From: Photobacterium indicum
GTDB taxonomy: Bacteria > Pseudomonadota > Gammaproteobacteria > Enterobacterales > Vibrionaceae
Assembly: GCF_003026215.1 (NCBI RefSeq)
Contig: NZ_PYOC01000006.1
Coordinates: forward strand, 1 to 64,000
DNA: 64,000 bases
Reading direction: 5' to 3'
The notes under the pieces were generated by a model. The model did no database searches. It worked only from the letters and a program-made list of their open reading frames with translations, and was not told where the DNA came from. Made by a program: the position numbers and the translations under genes. Below, piece by piece: positions 18,614 through 30,231 of the stretch (positions are counted from its first letter, which is position 1; each line of letters begins with the position of its first letter).

Positions 18614-18680
18614 ATATCCCCAAGTTACCTCAAGCTGCTCGTTTCAGCGAGAATCCTGCATCTTGAGGTGACTTGGGTAT
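18614..18680. repeat. Dispersed palindromic repeat, copy 1
   Basis: ATATCCCCAAGTTACCTCAAG and CTTGAGGTGACTTGGGTAT form an imperfect inverted repeat around a core containing GTTTCAGCGAGAAT. Related sequences occur at 56282 and 63583. It lies in the spacer between crcB and uspA, and probably folds as a long hairpin in RNA. Confidence 0.75.
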
Positions 18681-18842
18681 ACTAATACCATAATTAGGTT
18701 TAATTATTCATTCGCATATCGTTTCAAAATTGAAATCACTGTTTCCTGTGCAATATATTTTTCTAGTTGGAACATACTTGTTATAGCAGCAATATAATCA
18801 TCGTTAAGTATTACGAATTGTTTTTCTTTGGGAGGCAGCATC

Positions 18843-19265
18843 ATGGCACTTTACCAAACTATTTTATTATCAGTGAATCCTGATGATATTGATGCACACA
18901 AGTTAATGATTAAAGCGGGTGTAGTGGCAGAACAAAATAATGCAGAACTGCATATTGTATATGTTGAACCAGGCATCGGTAATGTGAGCTATATGGATGT
19001 TGAATTAGGGCTGGAAGAGAGCCACAACGATCTCGAGCTTAAACGCATGAGCCAGCTTTCAGCCTTGTCAAAGCAATCACCTTACCCAGTACGTGCTGTA
19101 CATATTGCTGATGGTGGTGTCACTAATCATGTCATTGAGTTAGCAGAAAAAATCAAAGCCAACTTAGTGATTATGGGTTATCACAAAAATCGCCTTCACT
19201 GGTGTAATGACATTAGCCATGACGTCGCCCAAAAATTGAAATGTGATGTCATGATTTTACAGTAG
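18843..19265 (+). CDS. Universal stress protein, UspA family
   Basis: This 140-residue cytoplasmic protein has one Usp domain: MALYQTILLSVNPDD opens with the beta1 strand, IKANLVIMGYHKNRLHW is in the position of the G-2x-G-9x-G nucleotide-binding region but lacks its glycines, and DVAQKLKCDVMILQ ends it. The missing motif places it nearer UspA (non-ATP-binding) than MJ0577-type proteins. GGGAGG lies 7 nt before the ATG at 18843, which is preferred to an upstream start at 18828. A second paralogue is at 40667. Confidence 0.9.
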   Translation: MALYQTILLSVNPDDIDAHKLMIKAGVVAEQNNAELHIVYVEPGIGNVSYMDVELGLEESHNDLELKRMSQLSALSKQSPYPVRAVHIADGGVTNHVIELAEKIKANLVIMGYHKNRLHWCNDISHDVAQKLKCDVMILQ

Positions 19266-19410
19266 TACTTAGTGATGGTGGCTAAATAACGTACAAAATA
19301 ATGTTGAAACAGTATATTTATGCCGTATCTGAATTTTTATCGCTACTTCATCACTTTTTAGGTTTTGTGGTTGCTGTGATTTGTTCCCTTCCTTATACTT
19401 CCTTTTGAAA

Positions 19411-19491
19411 CTTGTCGGAGTGCCACATGGCTGAGACCGTATTACGGGATCCGTTGAACCTGATCAGGCTAATACCTGCGAAGGGAACAAG
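19411..19491 (+). promoter_or_regulatory. TPP riboswitch (thi box) of the thiC operon
   Basis: P1 pairs CTTGT (19411-19415) with ACAAG (19487-19491). The conserved CTGAGA (19431-19436) and GAACCTGATC (19456-19465) elements and AATACCTGCGAAGG (19471-19484) are intact. Thiamine pyrophosphate binding should lower expression of the downstream genes. No T-tract terminator is visible between here and thiC, so control may act on translation or by another route. Confidence 0.97.
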
Positions 19492-19619
19492 AGAAAATCT
19501 TCTGCCTAACTGTATTGATAGAAATATTATTTATACTTAGTTAGCGCATCAGATAACGCTGCACATACTACGTGTACGCCTCTTGTTTATGCACCAACCC
19601 GCCAAGCAATTTTCCCTAA

Positions 19620-21562
<1,943 letters not shown>

Positions 21563-21563
<1 letters not shown>

Positions 21564-22834
21564 TGAGCTCTTTATGTTTACCAGATCACTTAACGCCGTT
21601 ACTGATGCATGTTGAACCACTGCTTGCCAATGCTGATCAATATCAGCTAGGTAATGCGGTTAGTGTTAGCGTGAGTGAATCGGGTGTTGTAGACATTAAG
21701 ATTGAAGAGCGTCAGCTCAGCCTGGTTTTCAACCAGGCTGAGGCTGGTTTCGCAGGATTAAAAGTACTGGACCAATGGTACGCACCGTATCCCTGTGTGC
21801 GGGAGATGCAATTAAAGGTTGAGCAAGACAGTCGTTTGGTTGTGTGTGGTCTGCCTACCGAAAATGGCTGTGTTGATATCTGGCACCACAATGGCGAAGC
21901 GCGTGCGGTTTACTGCCATCATGCAGGGGCAGGAGAGCCACAGCGTGCAATGTTACTTTGCGCATTAGCCTTAGATTATCCTTTGGAAGATGCCGTGACA
22001 TTAGCGCGTGCTCATGCGCGTGGATACCAAAGCTCTCACCAAGATGGTCACGGTGAAGTTAGCTGGCCAGTATCACGTGAGCTATTCCCATGTCCGTTAA
22101 CGGCGAATCATCCTGAAGTGGATGTGTTAGGTTGGCAGAGCAAAGAAGTGGCAGTTAAACCGTTTTCTGCCACCGATGCATCGCAATTGGCGTTGTATCC
22201 GGTGGTTGATACAGCTGAGTGGGTAGAGCGCTTGCTTGATCTTGGGGTAAAAACTACGCAATTACGGATTAAGAACCCGCAAGACCCACAGCTTGAAACT
22301 CAGGTGCAGCAAATTATCGCTGCTGGTAACCAGTACAAAGCACAAGTCTTTGTGAATGACTATTGGCAACTGGCGATAAAACATCAAGCGTACGGTGTTC
22401 ACCTTGGGCAGGAAGATCTTGAAACCGCAGATTTAGTGGCGATTCAGCAAGCGGGTTTACGGATTGGCTTGTCGACACATGGCTATTACGAAATATTGCG
22501 TGCCGCTGAATTCTCACCAAGTTATATCGCACTGGGTCATATCTTTCCTACCACGACCAAAGAAATGCCATCAAAACCGCAAGGACTGAACCGTTTGGCG
22601 CTATACCAAAAGCTGATTGGCGATACATTCCCAACTGTTGCAATTGGCGGAATTGATTTACCTCGTGCCGAAAAAGTGTGGCGTACAGGGGTCAGCAGTG
22701 TTGCTGTGGTACGTGCAATTACCGAGGCGAGCGATCCAGCTGTTGCGGTTGATGCATTTAACCAGTTATTAGTGCGTCCTGAATTCCCTGAAGTAATTAA
22801 CGAGACAATAACGGATCGTATTGATGCTGACTGA
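21563..22834 (+). CDS. thiE: Thiamine-phosphate synthase ThiE with N-terminal extension
   Basis: The protein has 423 residues, about twice an ordinary ThiE. The C-terminal half (from about residue 210, [20 protein letters not shown]) is ThiE, with [25 protein letters not shown] and AIGGI motifs; it joins HMP-PP to the thiazole phosphate. The N-terminal half has no catalytic motif I recognise. Its residues about 125-160 ([20 protein letters not shown] then [13 protein letters not shown]) resemble the C-terminus of the HMP-P kinase ThiD, but the GTGC-type catalytic loop is altered to GAGEP. I infer a degenerate fused ThiD-like domain. It overlaps thiF by 11 nt. Confidence 0.92.
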
Positions 22835-23597
22835 TCAAGAATTTTTACGTTATAACCGCCAAATCATGCTGCCAGATATCGGAGAGATTGGGCAGCAAGC
22901 CTTATCACAAGCACAAGTATTGCTTGTCGGCGCTGGTGGGTTAGGTTCTGCGGCTGCGCTTTATCTTGCGGGGGCTGGGGTCGGTAATATTGTGATTGCC
23001 GATGATGACGAAGTCGATAGCTCGAACTTACAGCGTCAGGTTATTTACCGTGATGCCGACCAAGGGAAAAGCAAAGCCAAGATGGCAGCAGCGCACCTTC
23101 AGGCCTTAAACCCTTATATCAAAGTCAGAGCGGTGCAGGCGCGATTGGCTGATCAGCGGTTAGCCATTGAAGTGGCACTGGCAGATATTGTGCTGGATTG
23201 CTCCGACAACTTGCCAACGCGTCACGCGGTTAATCAAGCGTGTGTTAAAGCGAAAAAGCCCTTGATATCAGGGGCTGCTATTCGCTGGCAAGGTCAGTTA
23301 ATGGCATTTGATAATAGTTCAGGAACAGGGCCGTGTTACCACTGTTTGTTCCCGATCCAATCCGATGGCGCGCAAGAGCCTCAAAATTGCAGTAACTCAG
23401 GTATTGCTGGCCCAGTGGTTGGCATGATGGGGACGATGCAAGCTTTAGAATCGATTAAATGTATCACTGGTGCAGGCAGTGTGGGCTTTGCCGCTCTGCA
23501 ACAATTTGATGGATTAACCATGGCTTGGCAGCGATTTAATATTGCTGCTGATCCACAGTGTCCAGTGTGCCGCCAGCACAATGACAATGGAGAGTAA
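22824..23597 (+). CDS. thiF: ThiS adenylyltransferase ThiF
   Basis: This 257-residue E1-like enzyme adenylates the C-terminus of ThiS. It shows the ATP-binding [17 protein letters not shown] (about 33-49), zinc-binding CYHC and C-terminal CPVC pairs, and [13 protein letters not shown] with the candidate catalytic Cys. The ATG at 22824 lies inside the 3' end of thiE (translational coupling); a TTG one codon earlier is less likely. Confidence 0.95.
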   Translation: MLTDQEFLRYNRQIMLPDIGEIGQQALSQAQVLLVGAGGLGSAAALYLAGAGVGNIVIADDDEVDSSNLQRQVIYRDADQGKSKAKMAAAHLQALNPYIKVRAVQARLADQRLAIEVALADIVLDCSDNLPTRHAVNQACVKAKKPLISGAAIRWQGQLMAFDNSSGTGPCYHCLFPIQSDGAQEPQNCSNSGIAGPVVGMMGTMQALESIKCITGAGSVGFAALQQFDGLTMAWQRFNIAADPQCPVCRQHNDNGE

Positions 23598-23604
23598 GTC
23601 GCTA

Positions 23605-23841
23605 ATGACAACCCACACCGATAATCCAACCGATGTAATGATCCAAGTTCTGGTCAATGAGAAACCTGTCGAGTGCTCATTGGGCCTCAATCTTGAAGCG
23701 CTACTTACTAAACTAGAAATGCCATTACAAGCAACGGCTGTTGCCCTTAATGACGATATTGTTGCGCGCAGCCAATGGGGCAGCACGATATTGAATGCTG
23801 GCGATCGTATTGCTTTATTTCAAGCTATAGCTGGAGGCTAA
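23605..23841 (+). CDS. thiS: Sulfur carrier protein ThiS
   Basis: This is a 78-residue ubiquitin-like protein ending in the required Gly-Gly (FQAIAGG). The C-terminal glycine becomes a thiocarboxylate that delivers sulfur for the thiazole ring. The ATG at 23605 follows GGAGAG at 10 nt and adds about 11 residues before the conserved [14 protein letters not shown]; the internal ATG at 23638 would give a standard 67-residue ThiS but has no ribosome site. It sits between thiF and thiG with 7-nt and 1-nt spacers. Confidence 0.93.
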   Translation: MTTHTDNPTDVMIQVLVNEKPVECSLGLNLEALLTKLEMPLQATAVALNDDIVARSQWGSTILNAGDRIALFQAIAGG

Positions 23842-23842
23842 A

Positions 23843-24613
23843 ATGTTAACTATTGCAGATAAAACGTTCTCTTCTCGTCTTTTTACCGGAACGGGGAAAT
23901 ATGCTAACAGCCAGGTGATGGCTACATCTATTATCGCGTCTGAATCTGAGTTGGTGACGATGGCGTTGAAACGCGTTGATATTGATAACCGTGACGACGA
24001 CATTCTTGCCCCTTTGATTAAAGCTGGAGTGAACCTGCTCCCTAATACTTCAGGGGCAAAAAATGCCAAAGAAGCAATTTTTGCCGCGAAACTTGCCCGT
24101 GAAGCCTTGGGCACCAATTGGCTGAAGTTAGAAATTCATCCAGACCCGAAATATTTAATGCCCGATCCAATCGAGACATTGGCTGCCGCCGCCGAGCTGG
24201 TGCGTGAAGGCTTTATCGTTTTGCCGTATTGCCATGCCGACCCTGTGTTATGCAAACGTCTAGAAGAAGTCGGTTGTGCTGCTGTGATGCCGTTAGGTGC
24301 CCCGATTGGCTCCAATAAAGGGCTGGCATCGCGTGATTTCCTTGAAATTATTATCGATCAGGCGCGAGTGCCAGTTATCGTTGATGCTGGTCTTGGCGCG
24401 CCATCTCATGCTGCTGAAGCAATGGAAATGGGTGCCGATGCGGTACTGGTAAATACGGCGATTGCCGCTGCCGCCGATCCTATTGCCATGGGGCGAGCAT
24501 TCAAACTAGCGGTTGAAAGTGGGCGTATGGCGTATGAAGCGGGTTTGGCTGGCACGGTAAACCATGCAATTGCGTCAAGCCCATTAACGGCTTTCTTAGA
24601 TCAGACCGCATAA
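23843..24613 (+). CDS. thiG: Thiazole synthase ThiG
   Basis: This 256-residue TIM-barrel enzyme makes thiazole phosphate from deoxyxylulose phosphate, dehydroglycine and ThiS thiocarboxylate. It begins [19 protein letters not shown]; the Schiff-base Lys lies in [10 protein letters not shown] (about residue 97), and [12 protein letters not shown] and [18 protein letters not shown] are phosphate-site motifs. GGAGG lies shortly before the ATG, inside the end of thiS. Confidence 0.97.
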   Translation: MLTIADKTFSSRLFTGTGKYANSQVMATSIIASESELVTMALKRVDIDNRDDDILAPLIKAGVNLLPNTSGAKNAKEAIFAAKLAREALGTNWLKLEIHPDPKYLMPDPIETLAAAAELVREGFIVLPYCHADPVLCKRLEEVGCAAVMPLGAPIGSNKGLASRDFLEIIIDQARVPVIVDAGLGAPSHAAEAMEMGADAVLVNTAIAAAADPIAMGRAFKLAVESGRMAYEAGLAGTVNHAIASSPLTAFLDQTA

Positions 24614-24622
24614 GGGTTGTGC

Positions 24623-25735
24623 ATGAGTTACGTTGATGTTTGGAAGCAGCTGAATTGGGATGATGTACGTTTATCTATTTATAGTAAAACAGCGACAGAT
24701 GTAGAGCGTGCATTACGAAAACCGAAGCGTGATTTGGAAGATTTCAAAGCGTTGATCTCTCCAGCCGCTGAACCGTATTTAGAACAAATGGCACAGCAGT
24801 CTGCAGCATTAACCCGTAAACGATTTGGGCACACCATGTCGTTTTATGTGCCTTTGTATCTTTCTAATCTTTGTGCAAACGCCTGTACTTATTGTGGTTT
24901 TTCAATGGAAAACCGGATTAAGCGTCGTACGCTTACCTTGGCGGAAATTGACCAGGAATGCCAAGCTATCAAAGCGATGAACTTTGATAGCGTATTGCTG
25001 GTAACCGGTGAGCATGAACGCAAGGTAGGAATGGAGTACTTTCGCGAAAGTGTGCCTGCGATCAAACAGCAATTTAGCTATCTGGCAATGGAAGTGCAGC
25101 CGCTAGAGCAAGAAGAATATGCCGAGCTGAAAACCTTAGGCTTGGATGCCGTGATGGTGTACCAAGAAACCTATAGCGCGCCGACTTATGCCGAACATCA
25201 TTTGCGCGGCAATAAGATGGACTTTGAGTATCGCCTCGCCACGCCGGATCGTTTGGCTAAAGCTGGGATAGATAAAATCGGAATAGGTGCGCTGATTGGG
25301 CTTGAAGAGTGGCGGACAGACTGTTTCTTTGCGGCGACTCATCTTGATTACCTTGAACGTACGTATTGGCAAACCCGATATTCCATTTCCTTCCCGCGGT
25401 TACGCCCGTGCGAAGGCGGATTACAGCCGAAGTCGATAATGAGTGATCGTCAGTTAGTTCAGTTGATCTGTGCCTATCGGATGTTTAATCCGCAGGTGGA
25501 ATTATCATTATCGACCCGAGAATCCCCCGAGTTTCGTGACAATGTATTACCACTAGGCGTAACAAGTATGTCGGCCGGTTCGAAAACTCAACCGGGTGGT
25601 TATGCTAACGATGAACCAGAACTGGAGCAATTTTCGATTAGTGATGATCGTTCGGTTGCTGATGTGGCAGCTGCCGTTAAGCAGAATGGTTTTGAAGTGG
25701 TATGGAAAGATTGGCACCATGCTTATTCTGGCTAA
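24623..25735 (+). CDS. thiH: 2-iminoacetate synthase ThiH (tyrosine lyase)
   Basis: This 370-residue radical-SAM enzyme cleaves tyrosine to dehydroglycine for ThiG. The cluster motif CANACTYCGF has the CX3CX2C spacing (about residues 84-91), and FPRLRPCEGG and SAGSKTQPGGY are ThiH signatures. Having ThiH rather than ThiO points to the anaerobe-compatible thiazole route. The ATG at 24623 is chosen over a TTG two codons upstream; GGG at 24614-24616 is a weak ribosome site. It is the last gene of the operon. Confidence 0.96.
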   Translation: MSYVDVWKQLNWDDVRLSIYSKTATDVERALRKPKRDLEDFKALISPAAEPYLEQMAQQSAALTRKRFGHTMSFYVPLYLSNLCANACTYCGFSMENRIKRRTLTLAEIDQECQAIKAMNFDSVLLVTGEHERKVGMEYFRESVPAIKQQFSYLAMEVQPLEQEEYAELKTLGLDAVMVYQETYSAPTYAEHHLRGNKMDFEYRLATPDRLAKAGIDKIGIGALIGLEEWRTDCFFAATHLDYLERTYWQTRYSISFPRLRPCEGGLQPKSIMSDRQLVQLICAYRMFNPQVELSLSTRESPEFRDNVLPLGVTSMSAGSKTQPGGYANDEPELEQFSISDDRSVADVAAAVKQNGFEVVWKDWHHAYSG

Positions 25736-25760
25736 GTAAATAGCCAGATAGTAGTGTAAT

Positions 25761-25814
25761 AAAAAACGCCCGTATACTCTTTCGCGATAACTCGCAGAGG
25801 TATACGGGCGTTTT
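25761..25814. terminator. Bidirectional terminator between thiH and aminopeptidase P
   Basis: AACGCCCGTATAC pairs perfectly with GTATACGGGCGTT; inside it CTCT and AGAG can extend the stem. A-tract and T-tract flank it, so it serves both converging genes. Confidence 0.9.
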
Positions 25815-25853
25815 AGTTTGTCGCTATTTACTGAATTTGAATCAACGAATGAT

Positions 25854-27641
25854 TTAGCGTTTCAGTGGTGCCGTCGCTTGTGCAAGCCATGCTAGCTCAT
25901 CGCCTTCAAGAGATGGGCTGATCACGGTAAATACCGTGTGGTGGTAATTGTTTAACCAAGCTAATTCAACATCATTTAGCAAGCTTAAATCAATTAAACG
26001 GCGATCAATCGGTGCACGCGTTAGCGATTCAAAACCCATCACTGTCATGTCGCCTTGGGTTTCTACTTCAACGATTAATTCTAGGTTTTCAATACGAATA
26101 CCAAAGGCATCTGCACGGTAGTAACCCGGCTCATTCGATAACACCATGCCCGGTAGTAAGGCTGTTGGGTTGTAGTTCTTCGCAATACGTTGCGGTCCTT
26201 CATGCACACTAAGGAAGTGACCCACACCATGACCAGTACCGTGGTCGTAGTCGAAGCCATTTGCCCATAGGTGTTGACGGGCGAGTGCATCAAGTTGAGA
26301 GCCTGTTGTGCCTTTTGGAAAGCGTGCTGATGCTAAAGCAATATGACCTTTTAATACCAAGGTAAAAGTATGCTTAACCTCATCGCCAGGCTGACCAATG
26401 GCAATTGTACGAGTGATATCGGTTGTGCCATCAGGGTACTGACCGCCTGAATCAACAAGGTACACATTATCCATTTCCAGTACGCTAGGTTCTGGTTGGT
26501 TTAAGTGATTGTAATGACACATTGCGGCGTTGCTTCCAGCAGCTGAAATCGTATCAAAGCTTACATCAGTACAGCTGGTATCTTGAATACGGAACTGCCA
26601 TAGCTTGTCAGATAGCGTGCCTTCATCCAGCAGGTTACCCGCAGCAACCTGTGCATCTACCCATGCTAAATATTTAGAGACTGCAACACCATCACGAATA
26701 TGACAGGCTTTCATGCCTGCCATTTCAGTTGAATTTTTTTGTGCTTTTGGCAGTAAACAAGGGTCTGCGGCTTCAATAAGATTGGCACCTGCAGCATGTA
26801 ATGTTTGACCTGCCCATGCATTGCTTGTTGCCGGATCAATCAATACTTGCTTGCCACCTAATGCCTGTAAACCTGTTTCCAGTGCGTCAGGTTGATGAAT
26901 ACGAACACCGTCGCCAACGTGTGAGGCAAACTCTTCCGGTAAGCGAGCTGGATCAATGTAGAAATCGACGCTTGCGTCAGCATGAATGATGGCTGTTGAT
27001 AACAAAACCGGTAGGCTTGGCACATCGCTACCACGTACGTTTAATAACCACGCAATACTATCGACTTGTGTTAATAACGCAGCTTCAGCTTTTAGGTTCG
27101 TCAGTTTTTCTGCAATTTCACTGCGCTTGTCAGCACTGCTTTGGCCTACAAAATCTAGCCCCATTAACTTGGCGTTAGACAATGTTGCTGCAGGACGATC
27201 ATGCCATAGCATTTCGATAGGGTTTTGCTCAATACATACAAGTTCTAATGCACCGGCAAGGCTTTCTGTTGTTCGCGTTAACCATGCACCACTGTGAAGG
27301 CGAGCATCAATAGCGACTTTACTGCCAGCCGCAAGGTTATCTTGCGCCCACTGTACTGGTGGTTCTTCAATAAGATGGCGGTATTCAAACACATCGCCAG
27401 GTACTTGCTTGCGTACTTGAACCACGTAACGACCATCAACGAAAACGGCGGCTTTATCACGAGTGATCACTGCCATACCTGCAGAGCCAGTGAAGCCCGT
27501 CGCCCAAAGTAAACGTTCATTATGCGCGGGAATGTATTCGCCGAGGTATTCATCTTCATGAGGAATAAGCAAAGCGTCGAGTTGATTGTTAACCAACCAT
27601 TGGCGGATCTGCTCAATACGTTGTGAAATAACTGCTTGCAT
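25854..27641 (-). CDS. Xaa-Pro aminopeptidase (aminopeptidase P), long form
   Basis: This 595-residue M24 metallopeptidase has two creatinase-like N-terminal domains and a C-terminal pita-bread domain. Metal ligands are visible: Asp in VDSGGQYPDGTTDITRT, His in GHGVGHFLSVHEGP, Glu in SNEPGYY and in IRIENLELI. The length and domain number match the eukaryote-like long form, not the roughly 440-residue E. coli PepP. It removes the N-terminal residue before proline. The ATG at 27641 follows AAGGAA at 10 nt; an ATG nine codons earlier lacks a ribosome site. Likely cytoplasmic. Confidence 0.93.
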   Translation of the reverse strand: MQAVISQRIEQIRQWLVNNQLDALLIPHEDEYLGEYIPAHNERLLWATGFTGSAGMAVITRDKAAVFVDGRYVVQVRKQVPGDVFEYRHLIEEPPVQWAQDNLAAGSKVAIDARLHSGAWLTRTTESLAGALELVCIEQNPIEMLWHDRPAATLSNAKLMGLDFVGQSSADKRSEIAEKLTNLKAEAALLTQVDSIAWLLNVRGSDVPSLPVLLSTAIIHADASVDFYIDPARLPEEFASHVGDGVRIHQPDALETGLQALGGKQVLIDPATSNAWAGQTLHAAGANLIEAADPCLLPKAQKNSTEMAGMKACHIRDGVAVSKYLAWVDAQVAAGNLLDEGTLSDKLWQFRIQDTSCTDVSFDTISAAGSNAAMCHYNHLNQPEPSVLEMDNVYLVDSGGQYPDGTTDITRTIAIGQPGDEVKHTFTLVLKGHIALASARFPKGTTGSQLDALARQHLWANGFDYDHGTGHGVGHFLSVHEGPQRIAKNYNPTALLPGMVLSNEPGYYRADAFGIRIENLELIVEVETQGDMTVMGFESLTRAPIDRRLIDLSLLNDVELAWLNNYHHTVFTVISPSLEGDELAWLAQATAPLKR

Positions 27642-27839
27642 GTTTTGAGGTTCCTTGTTGTATGTCACCGTCCGTGTGACGGAAAGTTGCCAGCCGGAAT
27701 AATTAAGCGTTGATTACTGAACGTTAACTACTGAACATTAATTATTGAACAATGATGTGCACTTTCTTATATCTCGTTTATTGCACTCAGTTGCCCTGGC
27801 AGATCGTATTACGTTATCGCTTTTGTTGACTGGCTGCAA

Positions 27840-28796
27840 TTAGACGGTAGATAAATCACGACAGCGGCTGATGATTATTTGACGTAACCAACTATGCCCA
27901 AGGTCTTTTTCTTGATGTTGATGCCAAAATAACGTGTACGCCATAGCAGGAAGTTCTGAGGGTAAGGGGAGTACGACCAAATCTAATTGCGCGGCAATGT
28001 AATTCGCGAAATGGCTCGGTGCGGTAAACACCAGATCCGTGTGGGTACATAGGCTAGCCGCGCTGTTGAAGTCAGGTACATACATGGCGATATCGCGCGT
28101 CAGGCCTTGCTCTGCCAATTTATAATCCAATAACCAACGATCATCTTGCCCGCAACGTACCTGAATATGACGTTGTTCAAGGTAATAATCTTGATCCCAC
28201 TCAGGGCTATCAGGGCTCAGAATAGGGTGTCCTTTGCGTACTATGCAACATTGGGTATCGCGGCACAGCTCCTGAGAAATGATGCCTTTGGGGGGCATCA
28301 ACGTCAGCATCGCATCTTTGGGGTTCAGATCTTTGCCAGTGATCCCAAAATCGATTTCACCTCGTTGTAATTTATCAAAGGCATTACGTTCCCATGCGCG
28401 GGTATCGAGAATGATATTGGGCCCTTCCGAGAATATATCACCAAGAAACTGCGGCAAAAATAAAGGATAGGCACTTTCTACCAGTGCCATTTTAAAATGA
28501 CGATCACTGCTTTTCGGTTCAAAGATTGCTGGGGCTGTAAGGTTTTCGATATCCCGCAATAATTGTTCTAGTAATGGGACTAATGCCAGCGCACGAGGGG
28601 TGGGCTTGATACCGTGAGCAGAACGGATAAACAAAGGGTCATTAAATTGGTCACGTAAGCGCGTTAAGGTTTTACTCACCGCCGATTGACTTAGGTTCAG
28701 GCGCTTTGCAGCATGGGTCACGCTGCATTCTTCAAGCAATACATGCAGGCAAACTAAGAGATTAAGATCAAGTCGGGCAAGCTTTTCGAATGACAC
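27840..28796 (-). CDS. yidZ: LysR-type regulator, YidZ-like
   Basis: This 318-residue LysR protein has the helix-turn-helix VTHAAKRLNLSQSAVSKTLTRL at about 27-48. The sequence LDLNLLVCLHVLLEE, the LSQSAVSKTL helix and the later DFGITGKDLNP recall E. coli YidZ, which neighbours mdtL, as here. The start is taken as GTG 28796 with GAGGTG just ahead; the reading frame runs 20 codons further upstream to an ATG at 28856 that has no support. It is divergent from the MFS gene and probably regulates it (inference). Confidence 0.8.
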   Translation of the reverse strand: MSFEKLARLDLNLLVCLHVLLEECSVTHAAKRLNLSQSAVSKTLTRLRDQFNDPLFIRSAHGIKPTPRALALVPLLEQLLRDIENLTAPAIFEPKSSDRHFKMALVESAYPLFLPQFLGDIFSEGPNIILDTRAWERNAFDKLQRGEIDFGITGKDLNPKDAMLTLMPPKGIISQELCRDTQCCIVRKGHPILSPDSPEWDQDYYLEQRHIQVRCGQDDRWLLDYKLAEQGLTRDIAMYVPDFNSAASLCTHTDLVFTAPSHFANYIAAQLDLVVLPLPSELPAMAYTLFWHQHQEKDLGHSWLRQIIISRCRDLSTV

Positions 28797-28912
28797 TGGG
28801 CACCTCAGCAAAAAGTGATATTCCAAAATGGAAATTCTGGTTTGAATATAAACCATTTCTATTCATATCACTAAAGCCTTAGACTGCCGCTGTCATTAAA
28901 TAGGAAAGTAAC

Positions 28913-30133
28913 ATGCAACCAGAAACAGCAACGGCAAGTCAATCAACAGCCGTATCAGGAACAAAATTAGTCGCCTTGATGGTGGTACTTGTTTTATTCA
29001 GTCCTCTTGCGATCGATATTTATTTGCCCGCATTGCCAGCAATGGCAGAGACATTTGCGGTAGATACAACACGTGTGCAAGATACCGTTACATGGTTCAT
29101 GTTTAGTTTAGGTCTTGGCCAATTGTTGGCAGGCCCTTTGGCCGATCGCTTTGGTCGTCGTCCTATTGCGTTGGGTGGTATCACCATTTACACCTTGAGT
29201 GCGGCAATGGCGTATTGGGCACAAACATTAGATTTATTGCTGGTGGCGCGTTTATTACAAGGCTTCGGTGCTTGTGCGACATCGGTTGCAGCTTTTGCGG
29301 CAGTGCGTGATAGCTTTGGTCCTGAACGTAGCGGCCGTATGATCAGCTATTTAAATGGGGCAATCTGCTTCATTCCTGCCTTAGCGCCGATTCTTGGTTC
29401 ATGGTTAACCCACGAGTTTGGCTGGCGTTCTAACTTTAGTTTTATGGCGGGTTTTGCGCTAGTTGCCGGTAGCTTTATTGCTATCAGCTTTAAAGAAACG
29501 CGCCCTGCAGACACCAATATTGACGGTTCTATGATCAGCTTCGAGCGCTATATGTCCGTATTGCGCGAGCCGGTTTTCTTATTCCATGCGACGCTATGTA
29601 TGCTGGCGATGGCGGTGATCCTGGCTTACGTTACATCAGCACCAGTTTGGTTGATGATGGAGCTCGGTCAGGATATGGGGCAATTCACCATTTGGTTTGG
29701 TATTAATGCCGCGCTCAATATTTTAGCGTGTATGGTCGCACCTAAATATATGGATCGCTTTGGTACTCGTCGTACGCTTAAAACAGGGCTGATTTTATTG
29801 ATTGGTGCTGGTGCGGCAATGCTGGTATTGAGCAACATCGCGCAAGCATGGGCATTTATGGTCCCTATCTTTATCTGTTCATTTGGCTTTGCGTTCGTTC
29901 TGGGCTCATCGGCAGGTAAAGCACTCGCACCATTTGGTGACCGTGCAGGAACCGCTGCGGCATTGCTGGGTTTATTCCAAATGAGTGGCGCGGGTTTGAT
30001 GGTGAGTTTGACGCAACGTTTAGACTTTACCCCGCCGATGCTACTGACTTTCCAAATGTGGCTAGTGATTCCTGGCTTATTGATTCTTTGGTCTAAAGTG
30101 GGTCGTAAATGGCACACAGTAGCAGCAAATTAA
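28913..30133 (+). CDS. mdtL: MFS drug exporter of the DHA1 family, MdtL-like
   Basis: This 406-residue protein has twelve predicted TM helices. The DHA1 motif A GPLADRFGRRP lies in the loop between TM2 and TM3 (about 78-88), and LLVARLLQGFGACATSVAAF is TM4. SYLNGAICFIPALAPILGSW resembles motif C of antiporters and the matching stretch in MdtL. It would use proton exchange to export small molecules such as chloramphenicol-type drugs; the substrate is not known. GGAAAG lies 6 nt before the ATG. It is divergent from the YidZ-like regulator and followed by a terminator. Confidence 0.85.
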   Translation: MQPETATASQSTAVSGTKLVALMVVLVLFSPLAIDIYLPALPAMAETFAVDTTRVQDTVTWFMFSLGLGQLLAGPLADRFGRRPIALGGITIYTLSAAMAYWAQTLDLLLVARLLQGFGACATSVAAFAAVRDSFGPERSGRMISYLNGAICFIPALAPILGSWLTHEFGWRSNFSFMAGFALVAGSFIAISFKETRPADTNIDGSMISFERYMSVLREPVFLFHATLCMLAMAVILAYVTSAPVWLMMELGQDMGQFTIWFGINAALNILACMVAPKYMDRFGTRRTLKTGLILLIGAGAAMLVLSNIAQAWAFMVPIFICSFGFAFVLGSSAGKALAPFGDRAGTAAALLGLFQMSGAGLMVSLTQRLDFTPPMLLTFQMWLVIPGLLILWSKVGRKWHTVAAN

Positions 30134-30202
30134 GTAAATATTTATAACTAGACGCCTTTGCTCTTCTAGAGGCGCTGGGTCTCGACAACCCTGTAAAACG
30201 TT

Positions 30203-30230
30203 AGCCTGTCTTTGTGACAGGCTTTTTTTT
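30203..30230 (+). terminator. Terminator after mdtL
   Basis: AGCCTGTC/GACAGGCT with a 4-nt loop is followed by eight T. It overlaps the end of the convergent DMT gene by a few bases only. Confidence 0.9.
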
Positions 30231-30231
30231 A

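Noticed and set aside
18584..18842. Fluoride riboswitch upstream of crcB
   Set aside because: The spacer was read on the minus strand and no conserved fluoride aptamer pattern was seen; it holds a palindromic repeat instead.
23542..23604. N-terminal extension of thiS inside thiF
   Set aside because: It would add 21 residues unlike ThiS; the ATG at 23605 has GGAGAG upstream.
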